Origin: Morchella semilibera
Lineage: Eukaryota; Ascomycota; Pezizomycetes; Pezizales; Morchellaceae
Direction of reading: 5' to 3'
NCBI GenBank assembly: GCA_009192285.1
Contig: CM018603.1
Coordinates: 5,763,613-5,827,612 of the forward strand
Length of the DNA: 64,000 bases
Position 1 is the stretch's first letter, and each line of letters opens with the position of its first letter. The translations under genes and the position numbers were made by a program. Below are positions 44,794-57,760 of the stretch, in pieces. The notes under the pieces are model-generated. The model did not search any database. It saw only the letters and a list, made by a program, of their open reading frames with translations, and was not told where the DNA came from.

Positions 44794-47269
44794 CTAATGC
44801 TTCCTCTTCTGCTTCTTCTGCTTCTCCACGTGCGCCCTCAGCACCCTCTGCTTCTCCACCAAACTTCTCTTCTGTTTTCCCTTGGCCTTTCTTACTGTCA
44901 TCAAGAAATTCTTCTTTCTGGCCTTCTCCTTGTTTGTAGTACTGTGCTCCTTCTCGTTGTGCCTCGCCTTTTTCGATCCGAACTTTTCACGGCCCTCTCT
45001 ACCCTCTGCAGCAGCTGCAAGACGTGCTTCCTTATCTGCCTTACCACGCTTGGCAGGGCCTTGGATATCAAGTACATTAACGGCATCTTCGTTAGTGATA
45101 CCTGTACGGCTTGCGTGCTTGCCCTTTTTGTCGTTTCCGAGGAGCTTATCCATGCCTGCTTGAGCGCGAAGTTCGGCAAGCTTTGCGAAATCGGCGGGGG
45201 TAAGAATGCGAGTAGTTGCGAGATTTGAGAGCTTCTTTTCCAGCTCCTCCACCTTCTCCTCGATGGGCTGATCTCTGGGAGCTTCAGGATCCTTGCTTTC
45301 TGCCTCAGTCTTCTCTCCCTCTCCTGCCTCTTCTCCTTCTGCGCCTGTCCTCTTTGACTTCTTCCGGGGCTTCTTCTCGGTCTCGTCCTCAGAATCGCTG
45401 ATCTCAATCTCCTTATCACTTTCAACGTTGATCCAGCCTGTGCCATCGTCGTCGCTGTCCTCTTCCTCAACTTCCCATTGGTCCCAGTTGTCTTCCTCCT
45501 CCGCCTCCTCCTCCTCCTCCTCCGCCTCCGCTTCATCATCACTAGCCAGACCCTTCTCTGCCCTCCTGAGAGCTCTCTGCTCTCCCTTCCACTGCTCAAG
45601 CAGTTCCAAACCTTCAATTTCGCCTTCCTTCTCAACACCGAATCTGAGTGTTTCTCGGTCTTTCATTCCCATTGAAGCAGTCTTTCCTCTATCCTTCCTC
45701 TTCAGCATTTCCGGCGCAATCTCACGGTACAACCCAATGAGACCTCGGGCAGCCATCATGACACCCTTGTCTTTGGAGCCTTTATATTCTGTCAGATCTT
45801 GCAGAAGTGTCGCATTCATTGCTAATGGGGCACGAGCACAGATCTCACGGATGCTGTTAAGACTATAGTTAAGGGAATGTTAGTACCATATCGCCTTCAT
45901 TTGTGTTTAAGATAAATTACCCAGCGGTCGCAACTTCTGCTGCTACACCCTCAGACACGAACTCGTCGGCAATCTTCTTGACAATGGGCTCCAGGACATC
46001 TGGTGGCACAAGGTCGTGAGAGGCCTGTGCAGTACATGCAAGAAACTGTGTCACATCTTGTTGTCGTGGACTTAGGTACTTGAGAAGGTAAGAGTATATC
46101 CCCAAGACACTCAATTTATGCAAACCGATCAAACGAGATATAAGCTGCAGCACGAGAAGCTTTTGCTCAATAGTGAGCTTCGCGCTAGAGCGGGATAAAT
46201 GCTTGGTGAAAAGACTCTCGGCAAAGCCTTGTGGATCATGGAGAAGGTGTAGGGCGGAGAAGTTCAATGGGTGGGGTTTATTCTTGCTTTTTTCTTTCTG
46301 TATATGGGGGCATGCAAGATTAGTTGCTGACAAAGTTTGGGGGCGTTGTTTCTAAGACGACGCACCTTCTTGAGCGTCGCGTAAGCTTTATCAACCTTTC
46401 TCTTCTTCTTGTTTGTCTTCTTGTTAATTCCTGCTTGATGCTTTACCTGAGCAAGGTCGGGAATGTTTTCATCATCGCTCTCCTCCGCTTCCTCCATTTC
46501 CTGATCAACGCCAAGGAAGAACCTGACACTCCCGCCCATAACTTTGGGGTTTGCACTCAAAGAAGCCTCTTTCATGATCTCAACAGCTCTAGCATCGTCC
46601 CATACGCGGCGTTTCCACAGCTCTCTTGTTAACTTGACAGCCCAAAGCCCCTGTGTTGACATGCGGTCATCCTTTCCTGCCTCTACCAGTCCGAACAGAA
46701 CAGTCTGGACCGTCTTATTAAGCTTGTGATTTTTGGCTTTTGAGTTCGCATTTCTCATATCTGATACAATAGTAGTATAGATCTGCGTCCTCAAGGCCTT
46801 CGACTGAGTGGTGGTCAATACCGGGAACAAAGTCTGCAGAAGAGTGGTTGATGCAATAACGTCTTTATTCCTCAACAAAACCAAACTTTGTACAAGCTTT
46901 TCTCTTAGGTCGGGATTTAGCACATTATGGCCCTTAATGAGCAACCCCGCGAGATCACTGGGGAAATTCTGCGTTAGGTCCGGGAACGAACTGCAAACAT
47001 TCGACATGAAGCCGATCAACTCAATGAAAGTTGCGCATTCACTACCATCGGGTTGTGACATAAAAATATCACGCTGGGACTCATAGTGGCGATACTGGAG
47101 GATAAATTCTTCACGGTATGATGGTGGATCTCTGCGAATGAGATTCTGTAGCATAGGCCTGTAGCAGGAGAAAGGGAATTGGTCAGTTTGTGAGGCCTAC
47201 TAATTTTTGGCAGGGGAGGTAGTACAGGTTGTTAAGCTTTACAAGACCGGCTCTCTTTCGTTTGACCAT
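44794..47269 (-). CDS. SDA1: Sda1 60S ribosome biogenesis factor
   Basis: Minus strand. Exon 1 (47269-47226) encodes [15 protein letters not shown], then splices to [16 protein letters not shown]; further exons follow to the stop at 44794, about 750 aa. The helical body (armadillo-like) includes L-L-K-G/L-L-I-K-G-H and [20 protein letters not shown] very acidic stretch with [13 protein letters not shown] follows, then an Arg/Lys-rich tail with K-K-N-F-L-M-T-V-R and a poly-basic end. Sda1 is essential for maturation and export of pre-60S particles and is named for actin defects in the yeast mutant. The frame is intact. Confidence 0.94.
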
Positions 47270-47987
47270 TTTGAACAGTATTTGGTTGTGGTTTGTGTGT
47301 ATGGAGGTTGTCTGGCTGAGGATTCAACTTTGACCTTTTTTTTTTTTTTTTTTTTTTACGAAATCTTGGCAGTGCTATCTCCCCCACTAATTGCGGCTCT
47401 TCGATACGTAATCTAACTACATATATGGTTGGGGACACCCGAGATTATGTGCCAGGATGTGCCAATACTATGATTTGGGAGCTGTAGACCCATTGAGCTT
47501 ACCCAATTGGGATAAATAAGTCCAGATCGGGCAATATACATATCTGTCAAAAATAGGCAATTACTGGTGTGACATTCGTTTGGCTCCCCACCAAAAACCC
47601 AACTTTTAGAAATTTAATAACTCCACCACAACAAAAGATAGAATTTATCTGGCTCTATTAAGTTGTAGAGAAGAAGCAGTTATATCACCCAATAGAGAGA
47701 AAAATAATTTAGGGTGTGGTTGGGGAAAGTCATTAGCGATTGAAGTTGACCCTCGAAAGTGGTCAGGTTACAGGAGTCCCCAACCATACGACAAACACGC
47801 CTCAATATCACATTGGTTATCAACACTCGAGTTTAAGGTATTTACTTTGAAAAGTTATATTGCGGGGCCATATGTGGATGTTGGTTGTTTGGTTACATGC
47901 GGTGAAAGACTTTTCAGTGTTGCTAGCCAAAGGTAGTGGGTTAGGGGATTTTACGGTACTCTCTTGCAGCCCCGCATGATATTAGAG

Positions 47988-48135
47988 CGTCCATAATTCA
48001 GACTCGCAGCGCCGAGAGGTATGCGCCGAGCCCTGTAAGAGTGCCTAATCGGAAACGATCTGTAGTGATTAAGGCTCCCTATTGGTCTATTTACACTCCT
48101 ACAGGGCTCGGCGCTGCGAGTCTGAATTATGGACG
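47988..48135. mobile_element. Foldback element with perfect 29-bp inverted arms
   Basis: 47988-48016 (CGTCCATAATTCAGACTC...) and 48107-48135 are exact reverse complements. The arms continue inward (GCGCCGAGCCCTGTA) after a short duplicated insert in the left arm, and outward similarity (TAGAGCG) suggests a deletion of about 30 bp on the left. No target duplication is obvious. The interior has no coding capacity. Confidence 0.75.
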
Positions 48136-48921
48136 AAATATGGCCGAAATATGGGGACTAAAACGCTCTATTGCTAATGTCAATTACCAGACGACCCTTC
48201 CGCCAGGCGTACTATCATGCACATGTTGTCTCGCCCGACAAACAAACTGCGCCCCATTCCTTCATCACGAGAGCATTGAATACCCAACCACAAGGGCGCT
48301 ATTGACTACTCCTGCATCTAGTCACTTATCAGCTTATACAGCCGAGTCACTGAGATCACAAATATATGGCTCCACAAACTTACAAGTCTTAGGCAGATAC
48401 GAACAGTCTGTTACGGAACCACCGAGAAAACTCTCGACTCTGTGACTTTAGGTGCATCAACTTCACAGGGCGTCACTCGACCACTATTATTGGGGTCCAT
48501 ACAGAGTATAATGCGGTCACACTTCAGCCCGCGAACAGCGCATGCCGGCCAAGCTAATGCAAGCAAGCAAAATAAAATCTCGCAACATCATTGGTCCCCT
48601 ATTACAAGTAACAAGAAAAGGAACCAACCATACCTGGTACATGTAACTATGTACTACCTAGTTACATACAGTACATATATGTAGTTACTATCGACATCGA
48701 GAGTTGTATGGCGACAAAGTGTTACCTACTACCCACTATTTTCCTGATGCTGGTACGATTTAAAACCAAGATCGGATTCGGTACACGTGGGAGACAATCA
48801 CTTGCAATTGTGTTTATGAAGACAACTCGAACATCTCCTCCCCGGGATTATGTGCCTTGTCTCTGCGTATGTCCAATTGTGTCTCGTGTCACGCTGGGGT
48901 TTGTAATCAAGAAGATATCAC

Positions 48922-49051
48922 TACAGTCGTTCACGGGGTGAAGACGGACACTGGGTGTTGACGGATTGCAGGCAAAACTTGGCTTGGCTGTCTCTCTTTT
49001 GCCTTGTTCCGTCAACACCCAGTGTCCGTCTTCACCCCGTGAACGACTGTA
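48922..49051. mobile_element. MITE with perfect 43-bp terminal inverted repeats, TA/CAGT ends
   Basis: 48923-48965 and 49008-49050 are exact reverse complements (43 bp). With the flanking bases the ends read TACAGT...ACTGTA: TA target duplication plus CAGT termini, typical of the Tc1/mariner superfamily. The 42-bp loop is too short for any gene. Perfect arms imply recent insertion or maintenance. Confidence 0.8.
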
Positions 49052-50035
49052 CTCTATATTGCGCGCAGTACTAGATACCTTAATCTTCTACCCTATCTAA
49101 TTTGGGATATTCTACGCATTAGACATGGCGGCGACTTACTAAAAACATCCCTCCACATACGTCAAAATACAGCATCAAAGACAACCAACGTATAGACTCC
49201 TAGAGTAGAATTCAAAGGTAGATAAAATATCTATCTGGGACGAACTACCCGGTTAAAGTACATACATAATTCCAATGCCCCATTTAGTTCCGTTCCAATC
49301 CGTTCCTTCGCTCAAGCCGTGTCAACTTCGCAACGTAACATACCCCTTGCCACCCTATACTACCAAACCCTCAATCTCTCACGCACAAACCAAACCAAAA
49401 GTACTAAATCGGACGAAGAAAAATAGAAAAACCAAAAAGGGCGTTCACAAAACCAGCAAACTTCAAGAGGGAATAAGACAGTTGGCTAAGAACAAGTAGA
49501 AATGGTTATAAGATGAGTAGGAAGGGAAGATTATGGACTAGTAACGGATAAGTAAAAATGTGTGCACAGGTAAGTAGGTACATACAACAGAAAAATACAA
49601 AAAAGAGGATCCACCAGAGACAGAGAAGTGAGTATGGTAAAATTCCCAAAAATGAATTTTAGCGTAAAGCTAAGCTCTCGAACTATAAAGTAACGTAAAC
49701 CAGAGAGAAATATAGACCCTTGAAAATAAGAAAAGAAAAAAACAGCCCCCAAAAATAGAACGCCAACCGACCGCTCAGAAAGAAAAAAATGAGGAAAGAA
49801 GAGAGATAAGAGCTTCTAGAAAGAACTTCTCACCCCGGGCAATAGCAGCAAAGAATGAAAGTAAAGCGAAAAAGATAAGTGATAGAAATCACTCAACCCA
49901 GCCCAACAAATAACAATGATCAGCCCAACCCATAACTACTATGCCTTCTCTCTTATGTTCCATCTCTATCTATAAAATGTCCTTTTGACCCTTTCACCTC
50001 CTACACTATACATTATTACCCTCAAACACCACTCT

Positions 50036-53000
50036 TCATCGACGCATATCATCAAACCGGATTTCGTCACCTAACATCGATTGCCTTCTTATCTGAATCC
50101 CGGATTGAGAAGACTCCATTCTCGCCAACATTGCTGCTGATGTGAAGTCGCTTGTAACCTCAAAACTTGCCCTTGCTGGTCGATGAAGATCAAGGGACAT
50201 CCTAACCCGATCCATGCTTGGCCGAGCACGATCCATACTAGGTCTTGGCCGCCCATCCATACTAGGTCTTGGCCGTCCAGTATCCATTGAATACCTGTGG
50301 GGAGTGAATGTTCCATTCCCAGTAAAACCAGATCCGTCCGACCCGTTGCTGCCATTCCCACTAGCACGCTTGCCTGTGGTTGTAGCAGTTGGTGCAACAC
50401 TTGGAGGGTATATTGGTCTTCTTTCATCATCTTGAACGTAGATCTGTTGGTTGGGATCAGGCTTCATAATGAGCTCTGATGAGGCAGTGGAAGATACAGC
50501 AGATTTCGGGGCGTCTCCGGTATTTTTGTAGAGGTGCTTAAATTTTCCTTGGCGGACCTGTTCGCGAATGATATCGATATCACGGGGAAAGTATAGTTTT
50601 TGGATAACCTTTGCCGAGAAACGGGGGATAAGGCAGACGATAACTGTAAGGAGTATTGTGGCCCAGAAAGATAGTGCTCCGTAAACGTGCTCTGCGGACT
50701 TGTAAAAGGCACCGCTCTCGGTGAAAGCTGAGTAAACACCAGTCCAAAGCCAGATCATCAGAATACTAAGAACTGTAACAAGAGCAAAAACCCAATCCCA
50801 TCTGAACTGGTTCATCATGACGTAACTGTTGACAACAACAATAGCAGAGCAACCGACATAAACACCCATGAGCTCCCTACTGTTAAGATCACGCCCAGAA
50901 CTACTAGCGAAGCCGCCAGTGTGGAATAGCAAGTATGTCATGAAGAAACAGATTACCGACTGGTAGATACCATCGACCATGTAAACCCTATGAAATAAAG
51001 TTAGTTAATGTTGCTATATCAAGAAAGAAAGAAAGAAAGGAAAGAAAAGAAAAGAGAAAAAGCAGGTAAATACCAGAATTTCAATTGCGTCCATTCTTGG
51101 CGCAAGATACCACGACGGTAAAGTTGCGGGACGGCCAAGGATACTTTATCGTCGACATCTTGATCCAGGATTCCCATAAGGATGACCGGTACAGAGGTGA
51201 AAGCAAGATTATACAGGAGAATGTAAGTGTACTCGAAGAGATAGGACCCATCAAAACTGTTGTATAATTGGTACCAGAACAGCGCAAAGGTCCACACAAT
51301 GTTCTACGATTTTGTTAGAAAAGTTTTTTTTTTTTTTTTTTTTAGATCAGTGATATAGACCAAACCTTATAAAAGAAGTTGGCAGTCATTTCTCCTACTC
51401 TGCGGTATGACCAACGGCCGTGGACGAGTACAAGCCTGCTAAGGTAGCGGAATTGTCCAATGGCGTAATCAGAACACATGACAGCCTGCCGTCCTTCCAC
51501 ACCAGCGATACCAACACCGACATCTGCCTCTTGAATCATGGCCACATCATTTGCACCTGAAGAACTATTAGCCCGTGCCTTACCACCCGAATGTTTAGGT
51601 CAGAACTTACCATCGCCGATAGACAAAGTCATAACATCCAGTCCCTTCTTCACCATCTGGCACACTGCAGCTTTCTGACTCGGACTAACGCGGCAGCAAA
51701 GAACAGCTTTGCACTGTTTGCAAAGTAACAAGAATCTCATCTTCAACTCCTCCTCAAGGACGATCTTCAATGCGTCACCATCAATAACAAGTGCATGGGT
51801 AGGTGCAGGTGGATTATGGTCTTTTCTTGCGCGATTGAGCTCCTCTTCCGACCCGGTCAAACCAAAGTTGTCCATTAAGTACTTGTCCAGGAGCTTTCCA
51901 GCCTCTTCGATATTGTCCGCTTGTTCAGGCTTGAACATAATGAGATCCATGTCGTTATCCAGAAGATTGCAAGAGAAACCAATGTTGATCGCCGTCTCCA
52001 CCTTGTCGCCAGTCAAAACCCAGAGCTTGATACCAGCCTCTGCAAGAACAGCGATTGTTTCCGGTACACCATCTTGAAGTCGATCCTCAATAGCAGTTCC
52101 CCCAAGAAGAAACAGATCCCTTTCAATAGCGTCAGAAACCTCTTCCATCTTTTCCTCGCGGCCATGAACAGCCGCAGCGGCAACATCATATTTCCTACTC
52201 CAGTCCTTGTATTGCTCCTCCGAAAGCTCCTTTTGGGCAACGCAAAGTGTTCGGAGACCCTCACGGGCAAACATTTCCAAGTGTTCAGCAGTAGACCTCC
52301 GAAGTTCTTGCTGTTCACCTGCTCTTAGTCTTGAGTAGATAATGCTGTCGGCTCCTTTACAAAACAAGAAAATCTTTCCAGTATCGGGCATGCGGATAAT
52401 GGCGCTCATTCTCTTTCTGGAAGAGTTGAATTCTAGAGTGTTAAGGACCTGGTACTCCTTCTCTTCTCCCTGAACATTTACAATCACACTATTCCCTGTC
52501 CTATCAACCAATGAAAATCCGCAGTCACGGGCAGTAGCCACCAGCGCAGCTTCATCGGGAGATTGTGCCTTGAAATCGATTCTTAGGGGATCTTCAGAAA
52601 CCCTATCGGGCAAAACTGTGTGGCAAAGAGCAAGAACAAGCATGAAATGAGCGTTGGCCTTTGCCTGCTCTTCGCCAGAAACTCCACTAATGTCGTGGAT
52701 GAAGTCGGGTGCAACAAAGGTAAGGGCATCCGCATCCAGGTACGGGTTGTCGCTAATTCTTCGCAACTCAGAAATCATTTCCACGCGGTCTCTTGCGATT
52801 TGCTCCCTAGCCTTAGCACCCTCAACTTCAATATCAATTCCTTGCCGCTTTTGCATTCCTGCCTGTGCCTCAGTGTAGGCCTCGCCATAAGCATAGCCAT
52901 TGACAGTACACTTTTTGAACTCCATGACGTTTTGTGTCAGTGTTCCAGTTTTGTCGGAAAAGATGTATTCAATCTGTCCAAGATCATCCGAGATATTCCA

Positions 53001-54887
53001 GGACTTAGGTGTGCACGGGTAGTCGATCTTTTCATAGTACATATTAATGTCGCTAAATATAAAGAAAGCCTGTGCCAACTTGATGATCTCAATACTGATA
53101 TAAAGTGAGATAGGCACCAAGTTCTGAAAGAGAATGACTGCCGTCCAGAAAGTAACGAGACCGTCAACTGGTGGGGAACCACCAATGGATCCAAATTCAA
53201 AATAATTGAGTGACTCGTCGCCTTTCGCCCATGTAACGCCTTGTAAAATACCAGAAACCAAACACATAATCAGGAGGAGACAGAAGTTCATGATAACCTA
53301 AGCCAAAATCAGCACATATGGGGGGATATAATGGGGATATCTTGCCAACGCACGTTCCAGTTCATTCCCCTTGTAATCCTACTCCGCTTCGAGGGAGTGA
53401 TTCCTGCGTTCATCATGATCTTTGTCTCGTCGCCCGTAAAAGCCACAAGCCCAATAGCCCACTGGGTATTCCTAAGGGTGCAACCTCTTAACAAAAGGTT
53501 GTTAATGGAGACTGGTTCAGCCATCTCCGTACCCGCATCATCTGGGTTGGTGGGATCTTTTTGTTGCCACTTTACTACTCCGCTGTATGAATAGAGATTT
53601 GCGTGGGGGTTCTCGCTTTCAAGAGTAAAAGTTGCGGCCTCACAGTCCTTGGCGTGGCGAACTCGCCTACCGGCTTGAAGTGCATGTCGGACCTTCAAGT
53701 TCGTTTCACCATCCAAATTCTTTGTCTCAACATAACAAGCTCCATCACTATCTGCAGTCGAAAGAATGATGATATCGGCGGGAATTTCCTCATCGTTATA
53801 GACACGAATAAAATCCCCAACCCTAACATTCTTCCAGAAGTCCTTTTTGAATTTTGCTGTACCCGGTGTTTTCTTATGGGGGTCAATAACATTTCCATAA
53901 AAACGAGATGGAGGTTTCTGGACGCTCTGTCTTTTAGTATTAGGTACTTCCAGATGTGTTGATCGTGGAGGCTGTTCCTCATCAGTAAAAGAAAACCTCT
54001 GCTTATCGGCTGATGGAGATCCAACAGGGGTCATTTGAATAGATTCTGAGTGTTCACTCATGACAGAGTAAACAGACGACCTTGTCACAGATCGCTCCAA
54101 CCCGTTTCCATCCGGAACCCCACCCTTCTTCTTAACCTTGTAATCCCGCTTCTGTGTCTTGTACCACGCAACTCCTTCACGAATATTTCTAGATGTTGCC
54201 TTCTTAATCCGACGCCATAGTGAGATGTTTTCGTCGGTAACGTTGGGGTTGTGCCAATCAACTAGTATATGGATAGGAGTGTTGTTGACCTCATTGTCAA
54301 GCACCGTTCTTCGGTAATCTTCGATTGCGTCTTTGGTAGCGGTAACAAATAAAATAAAAATCAAAGGTACCGATCCTAAAGCCGGATTTGAGGCACCAAA
54401 GATGGGGAAGATCTAGTGGCAGCAGTGTTAGACGCTTTTGCGGATAAAGAGTCCATGGAGCTTGACGTACGGCAAGTATAGTAACAAACAAGAAGTAAAC
54501 ATTCGCAACATTGTGAAACTGCAGCCACAGGTTCTTTGGTACAAATATAAGTGGTGTGTATTTTGCTGTCCGTATCTTATTTCGGGAAAACCATTGCTTG
54601 GGCGAACCATCCTCGTCAATACATTCTGGAGGTAGAGGCATATTTACGAACAACCGCCTCTGTGTGCTCTCCTCATCCTCATCCTCGGGCCTGGGACCCA
54701 TCCCTCCAAAGTTCTGTCCTGTGCCTTCAAGGTCTGCTTCCTTCTCTGGGTATTTCTTCATCGACAGTGCTCTTATAATCGTATCCCGTTTTCGTCCTGC
54801 ATCTGGCCCAGGAACCCGCTGGGTTGCCCACCTTAATCGTTTTGTACCAGATGAAGTTGGTCCTCCTCCTCCGCCACGGCCCGTCAT
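50036..54887 (-). CDS. DNF1: Dnf-type P4-ATPase phospholipid flippase
   Basis: About six exons encode roughly 1,500 aa from [13 protein letters not shown] (54887). Landmarks in order: N-K-I-R-T-A-K-Y-T and F-V-P-K-N-L before helix 1; D-G-E-T-N-L-K (dephosphorylation loop); N-L-V-P-I-S-L-Y (P4-type helix 4); D-K-T-G-T-L-T with the phosphorylated Asp; F-N-S-S-R-K-R-M and K-G-A-D (nucleotide site); T-G-D-K; and D-G-A-N-D-V, whose codons are split by an intron. Ten membrane spans follow the class pattern. Dnf1/2 flip phosphatidylcholine and -ethanolamine inward at the plasma membrane together with an Lem3-type beta subunit. The C-terminal tail has four R-P-S-M-D repeats. Dnf1 versus Dnf2 cannot be separated in filamentous fungi. 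Confidence 0.93.
50200..50285 (-). repeat. R-P-S-M-D tandem repeat in the P4-ATPase tail
   Basis: Three close copies of (R-x-)R-P-S-M-D plus a diverged copy (R-M-S-L-D) are encoded in tandem. Each holds a Ser after Arg-Pro, a possible site for basophilic kinases. Confidence 0.8.
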
Positions 54888-57760
54888 CGTTGGCGAAGTG
54901 TAGAAAGGAGCTCAATAACTGGAGGAATAATATGTATGGCCAGTGTTAATGACTGGGTGGGATTGAAACAGCAGTGTGTGATGTGTTATTGTTGATGGTT
55001 TGGGCTGATTTGTGGGTTCAAAATAGCTCGATAGGCAATATTGGATCAATGATAAAAAATGTTCAAGAAAGAATGAGTGAATAATGCAAGTCAAAGGTCA
55101 GAAGAAAAAAAGAAGTGAGCAACCGGAAGCGTCGGAACACGCAATAGAGTAGCTAATAAAATTAAACGAAAGAAAAAGTTCAAAAAAAGCGTCAAGCCTA
55201 GTGGTCTGATGGGGGAGGGGGGGGGGGCAAGTGTAGTAATAGAGACGAACGAGCGAAAGAGCAAAAGGGAGGGAAGAGAGATCGTTTCCAAATTTCGGAG
55301 AATGTGGTCAAGATATTCCTTCTTCTTTTCCTCCTCTTACTACTAACTTCGTCGAAGTCTGGTGTTTGGCCTAGAAAATCGGTAGGCTGCGGACCAGTAA
55401 CTATTTTTGGTGCTTCGTAAGACTTCGGTGAGAAGAGGAACGGGTCCGGCGACGCGACGTGTCGCGATGAGAGTCCGGGGAGCCGGTGGGATGGAGAGCT
55501 GTGAGTGATAGTATGGGACACCACACTTCAGGGGAGGGGGGGGGGAGGGGGAGAAGTTTGAAACGTGAGCAAACGAGGGGTGGGAGGGGGAAGAAGAGGG
55601 CTGAAAAGGAAGGGAGGGAAGGAGGAGAAGAGAGGAACGATAGTAGTAGCTCGGAGAAAATGTTTCCCTCCTTTGCTCTCAAAGAATGAACGAGAGAGAG
55701 CGAGCGAGATTTCCGGACTGTGATACAAGTTCTGAGGGAGGCGTTTATGCCAGGATTAGAGGGTGAATAATAATAAAGTGCGCTTGGACACAACCGTTGC
55801 CCGGATCACCTACTTCTCTGGAGTAGTAGCCTGTAGATTTTGAGGTTAGGTACCTTGTGGTATGTAACTGTATGTACTGTATGTATGTAGTAGGTACTTA
55901 GGTTGTATCTAATGTAATGCAGACCTGCAGAAGAAGCCTGTGAAGAAAGGTCTTTGTATTGGGTCAAGCGTGAGCCGGTGGATGAGGCACCTAAGAAGTC
56001 GAATACGAAGCTTCTTCTTTCCCCCTTCCGAGCTTATTAACCCCCTCCCCCCCCCACCACCCACAAAAGACGCCAGCTAAAACATCAAAACAAATCATAT
56101 TCGGTTTCTACAACATGAGTTACGGTCCAGCTCTATTATGCAATCTGACTTACACCTTGTTGATGACCCATGAACAGGTTTCTGCAGCAGCAAATTGTCA
56201 GCGCGGTGACGGAGCTAACGGGTAACAAGAACAACACTGACTGCTGCCATCTGATTTGTGTGTGGGACCTAATTGATTTCCATTTGCTAGGGAGACGATG
56301 GCTTGGGTCACCTTGGAGACCCTCGTAACTCCTAAATCGGTTTAAACTGGTCCGATTCTGGCTCTCTTGCCTCTTATAGATAGCGATGTCTGAAATCTCT
56401 CAGGGCCTTGAACACGGCTCTTCCCTCCTCTGGTGACGAACCCTCTCGGCTGTGCCCCTGTTATTACAGTACCTCCGAACAATATAGGGAGATTCCCTTA
56501 CAATTGTCGTTACTCTACACTAGGACTCATAATACATTAAAGCAAGTGTCCGCTTATCACCGTCGTCGTCGACATCTAGTCAATATCTCTCTGCTCCGAT
56601 CATCAAGAACTAAGCCTACTCTTTTACTCTGCTCCCTTTCCTTTGATCTAAGTTTATTGTCCAGGGGAATTGAACGCACTTGACCTCCTCTCCTTGACTC
56701 CTCTTTTCTTTTCTTTGTTGGCGATAGCATCTTACAAAGCCGTTCCTGGGTCCAAACTCTATCATGGCCACAATAAACTTTTACCAAGAAAGGCTGACGC
56801 TGCCATCGGATTTATCGGGAGCCGAAAACAAGCCCGCTGTAGAAGTAGCAAAATCCACCAATAAAACGCATTCCTGCTACCCCGGAATAGCGCTATCCGA
56901 CAACGTGCGTGCAGGCTCCATCACCTCTAAGCACCTCAGGTCTTGCCCGGAACTCCACCCACTGCAGAAAAAAAAAAAAAGACAAGAAAAAAAAAAAAGC
57001 TTGATAATGGCATGCTTACAAACCGGCATTCCAATAAATGCAGGTTAATCGATGATGGGGTGTGGAGGGAGGGGAAAATATAGTCCACATGACTGTCTGC
57101 AATGTGCATTTTAAAATGTAGCATAGCCGTGAAAAAAAGAACTTTTCCAGCTAGGTACTAGAGTAGGTACCTACATTCCCCCGACGGCAGAATTGATGAA
57201 TCAACCGAAACTCCTCCCCTCTCTCCCCCGCTCAATCAAAATATAAATAAAAAAGTCCGAACCACGGAAACACGGATCATCATATATCGGTAAATTGAGT
57301 CATTTCCATCATCGTACATGAGCGAAGAGGCGTTAAGAGGGTTGCGGGAGAGATTCCGGGCAGTTGGTTTTGTTTCAGGGTGTCGATAAAGTAGAGTTTC
57401 CCTCCCCGTCGTTCCGTCGTTTCGGAAGCGCTCCAAAAGAGTTATCTAAACCCTGACTGTAACCCCATAAACTTCTGGAAGCTGCGGAGGTCGGATATTC
57501 TTGGTACCGCGTAAAAAAATCGATTTTGGCTGAGCTTAGAAATGCGGCTTTAGGGACCCAACCAACCAACCTGTCGCTGATGTAATCATGCATGAGAGTG
57601 TACCCGTTCCACAATCTCCATGCCTATCACCGTGACATCGCGATTGCACCCAATCTACGCGTCGGCCCCACCATTCGTGCAAGGAAGCAACATCGCATCA
57701 TTCAGAAAAGAGAGAAGAATACTGAATCAACCCTAACCACAAACCTCTAGGCCCCTCGAA
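54888..57760. other. Intergenic, P4-ATPase upstream region
   Basis: No gene recognised. Purine-rich 55520-55700 and several GTAGGTAC/TACTGTATGTATGTAG words (55860-55900, 57150-57175). Confidence 0.55.

Larger units (their letters stand above)
47270..50035. other. Intergenic with two foldback elements
   Basis: No gene supported. It carries the palindromic elements at 47988-48135 and 48922-49051, a GGGTTAGGGG motif at 47938-47947 and a poly-T run near 47337-47357. 49500-50030 is an A-rich stretch downstream of the P4-ATPase. Confidence 0.6.

Noticed and set aside
48041-48445. 134-codon frame beginning inside the foldback element
   Set aside because: Begins in the element's interior and crosses its right arm; no conserved motif.
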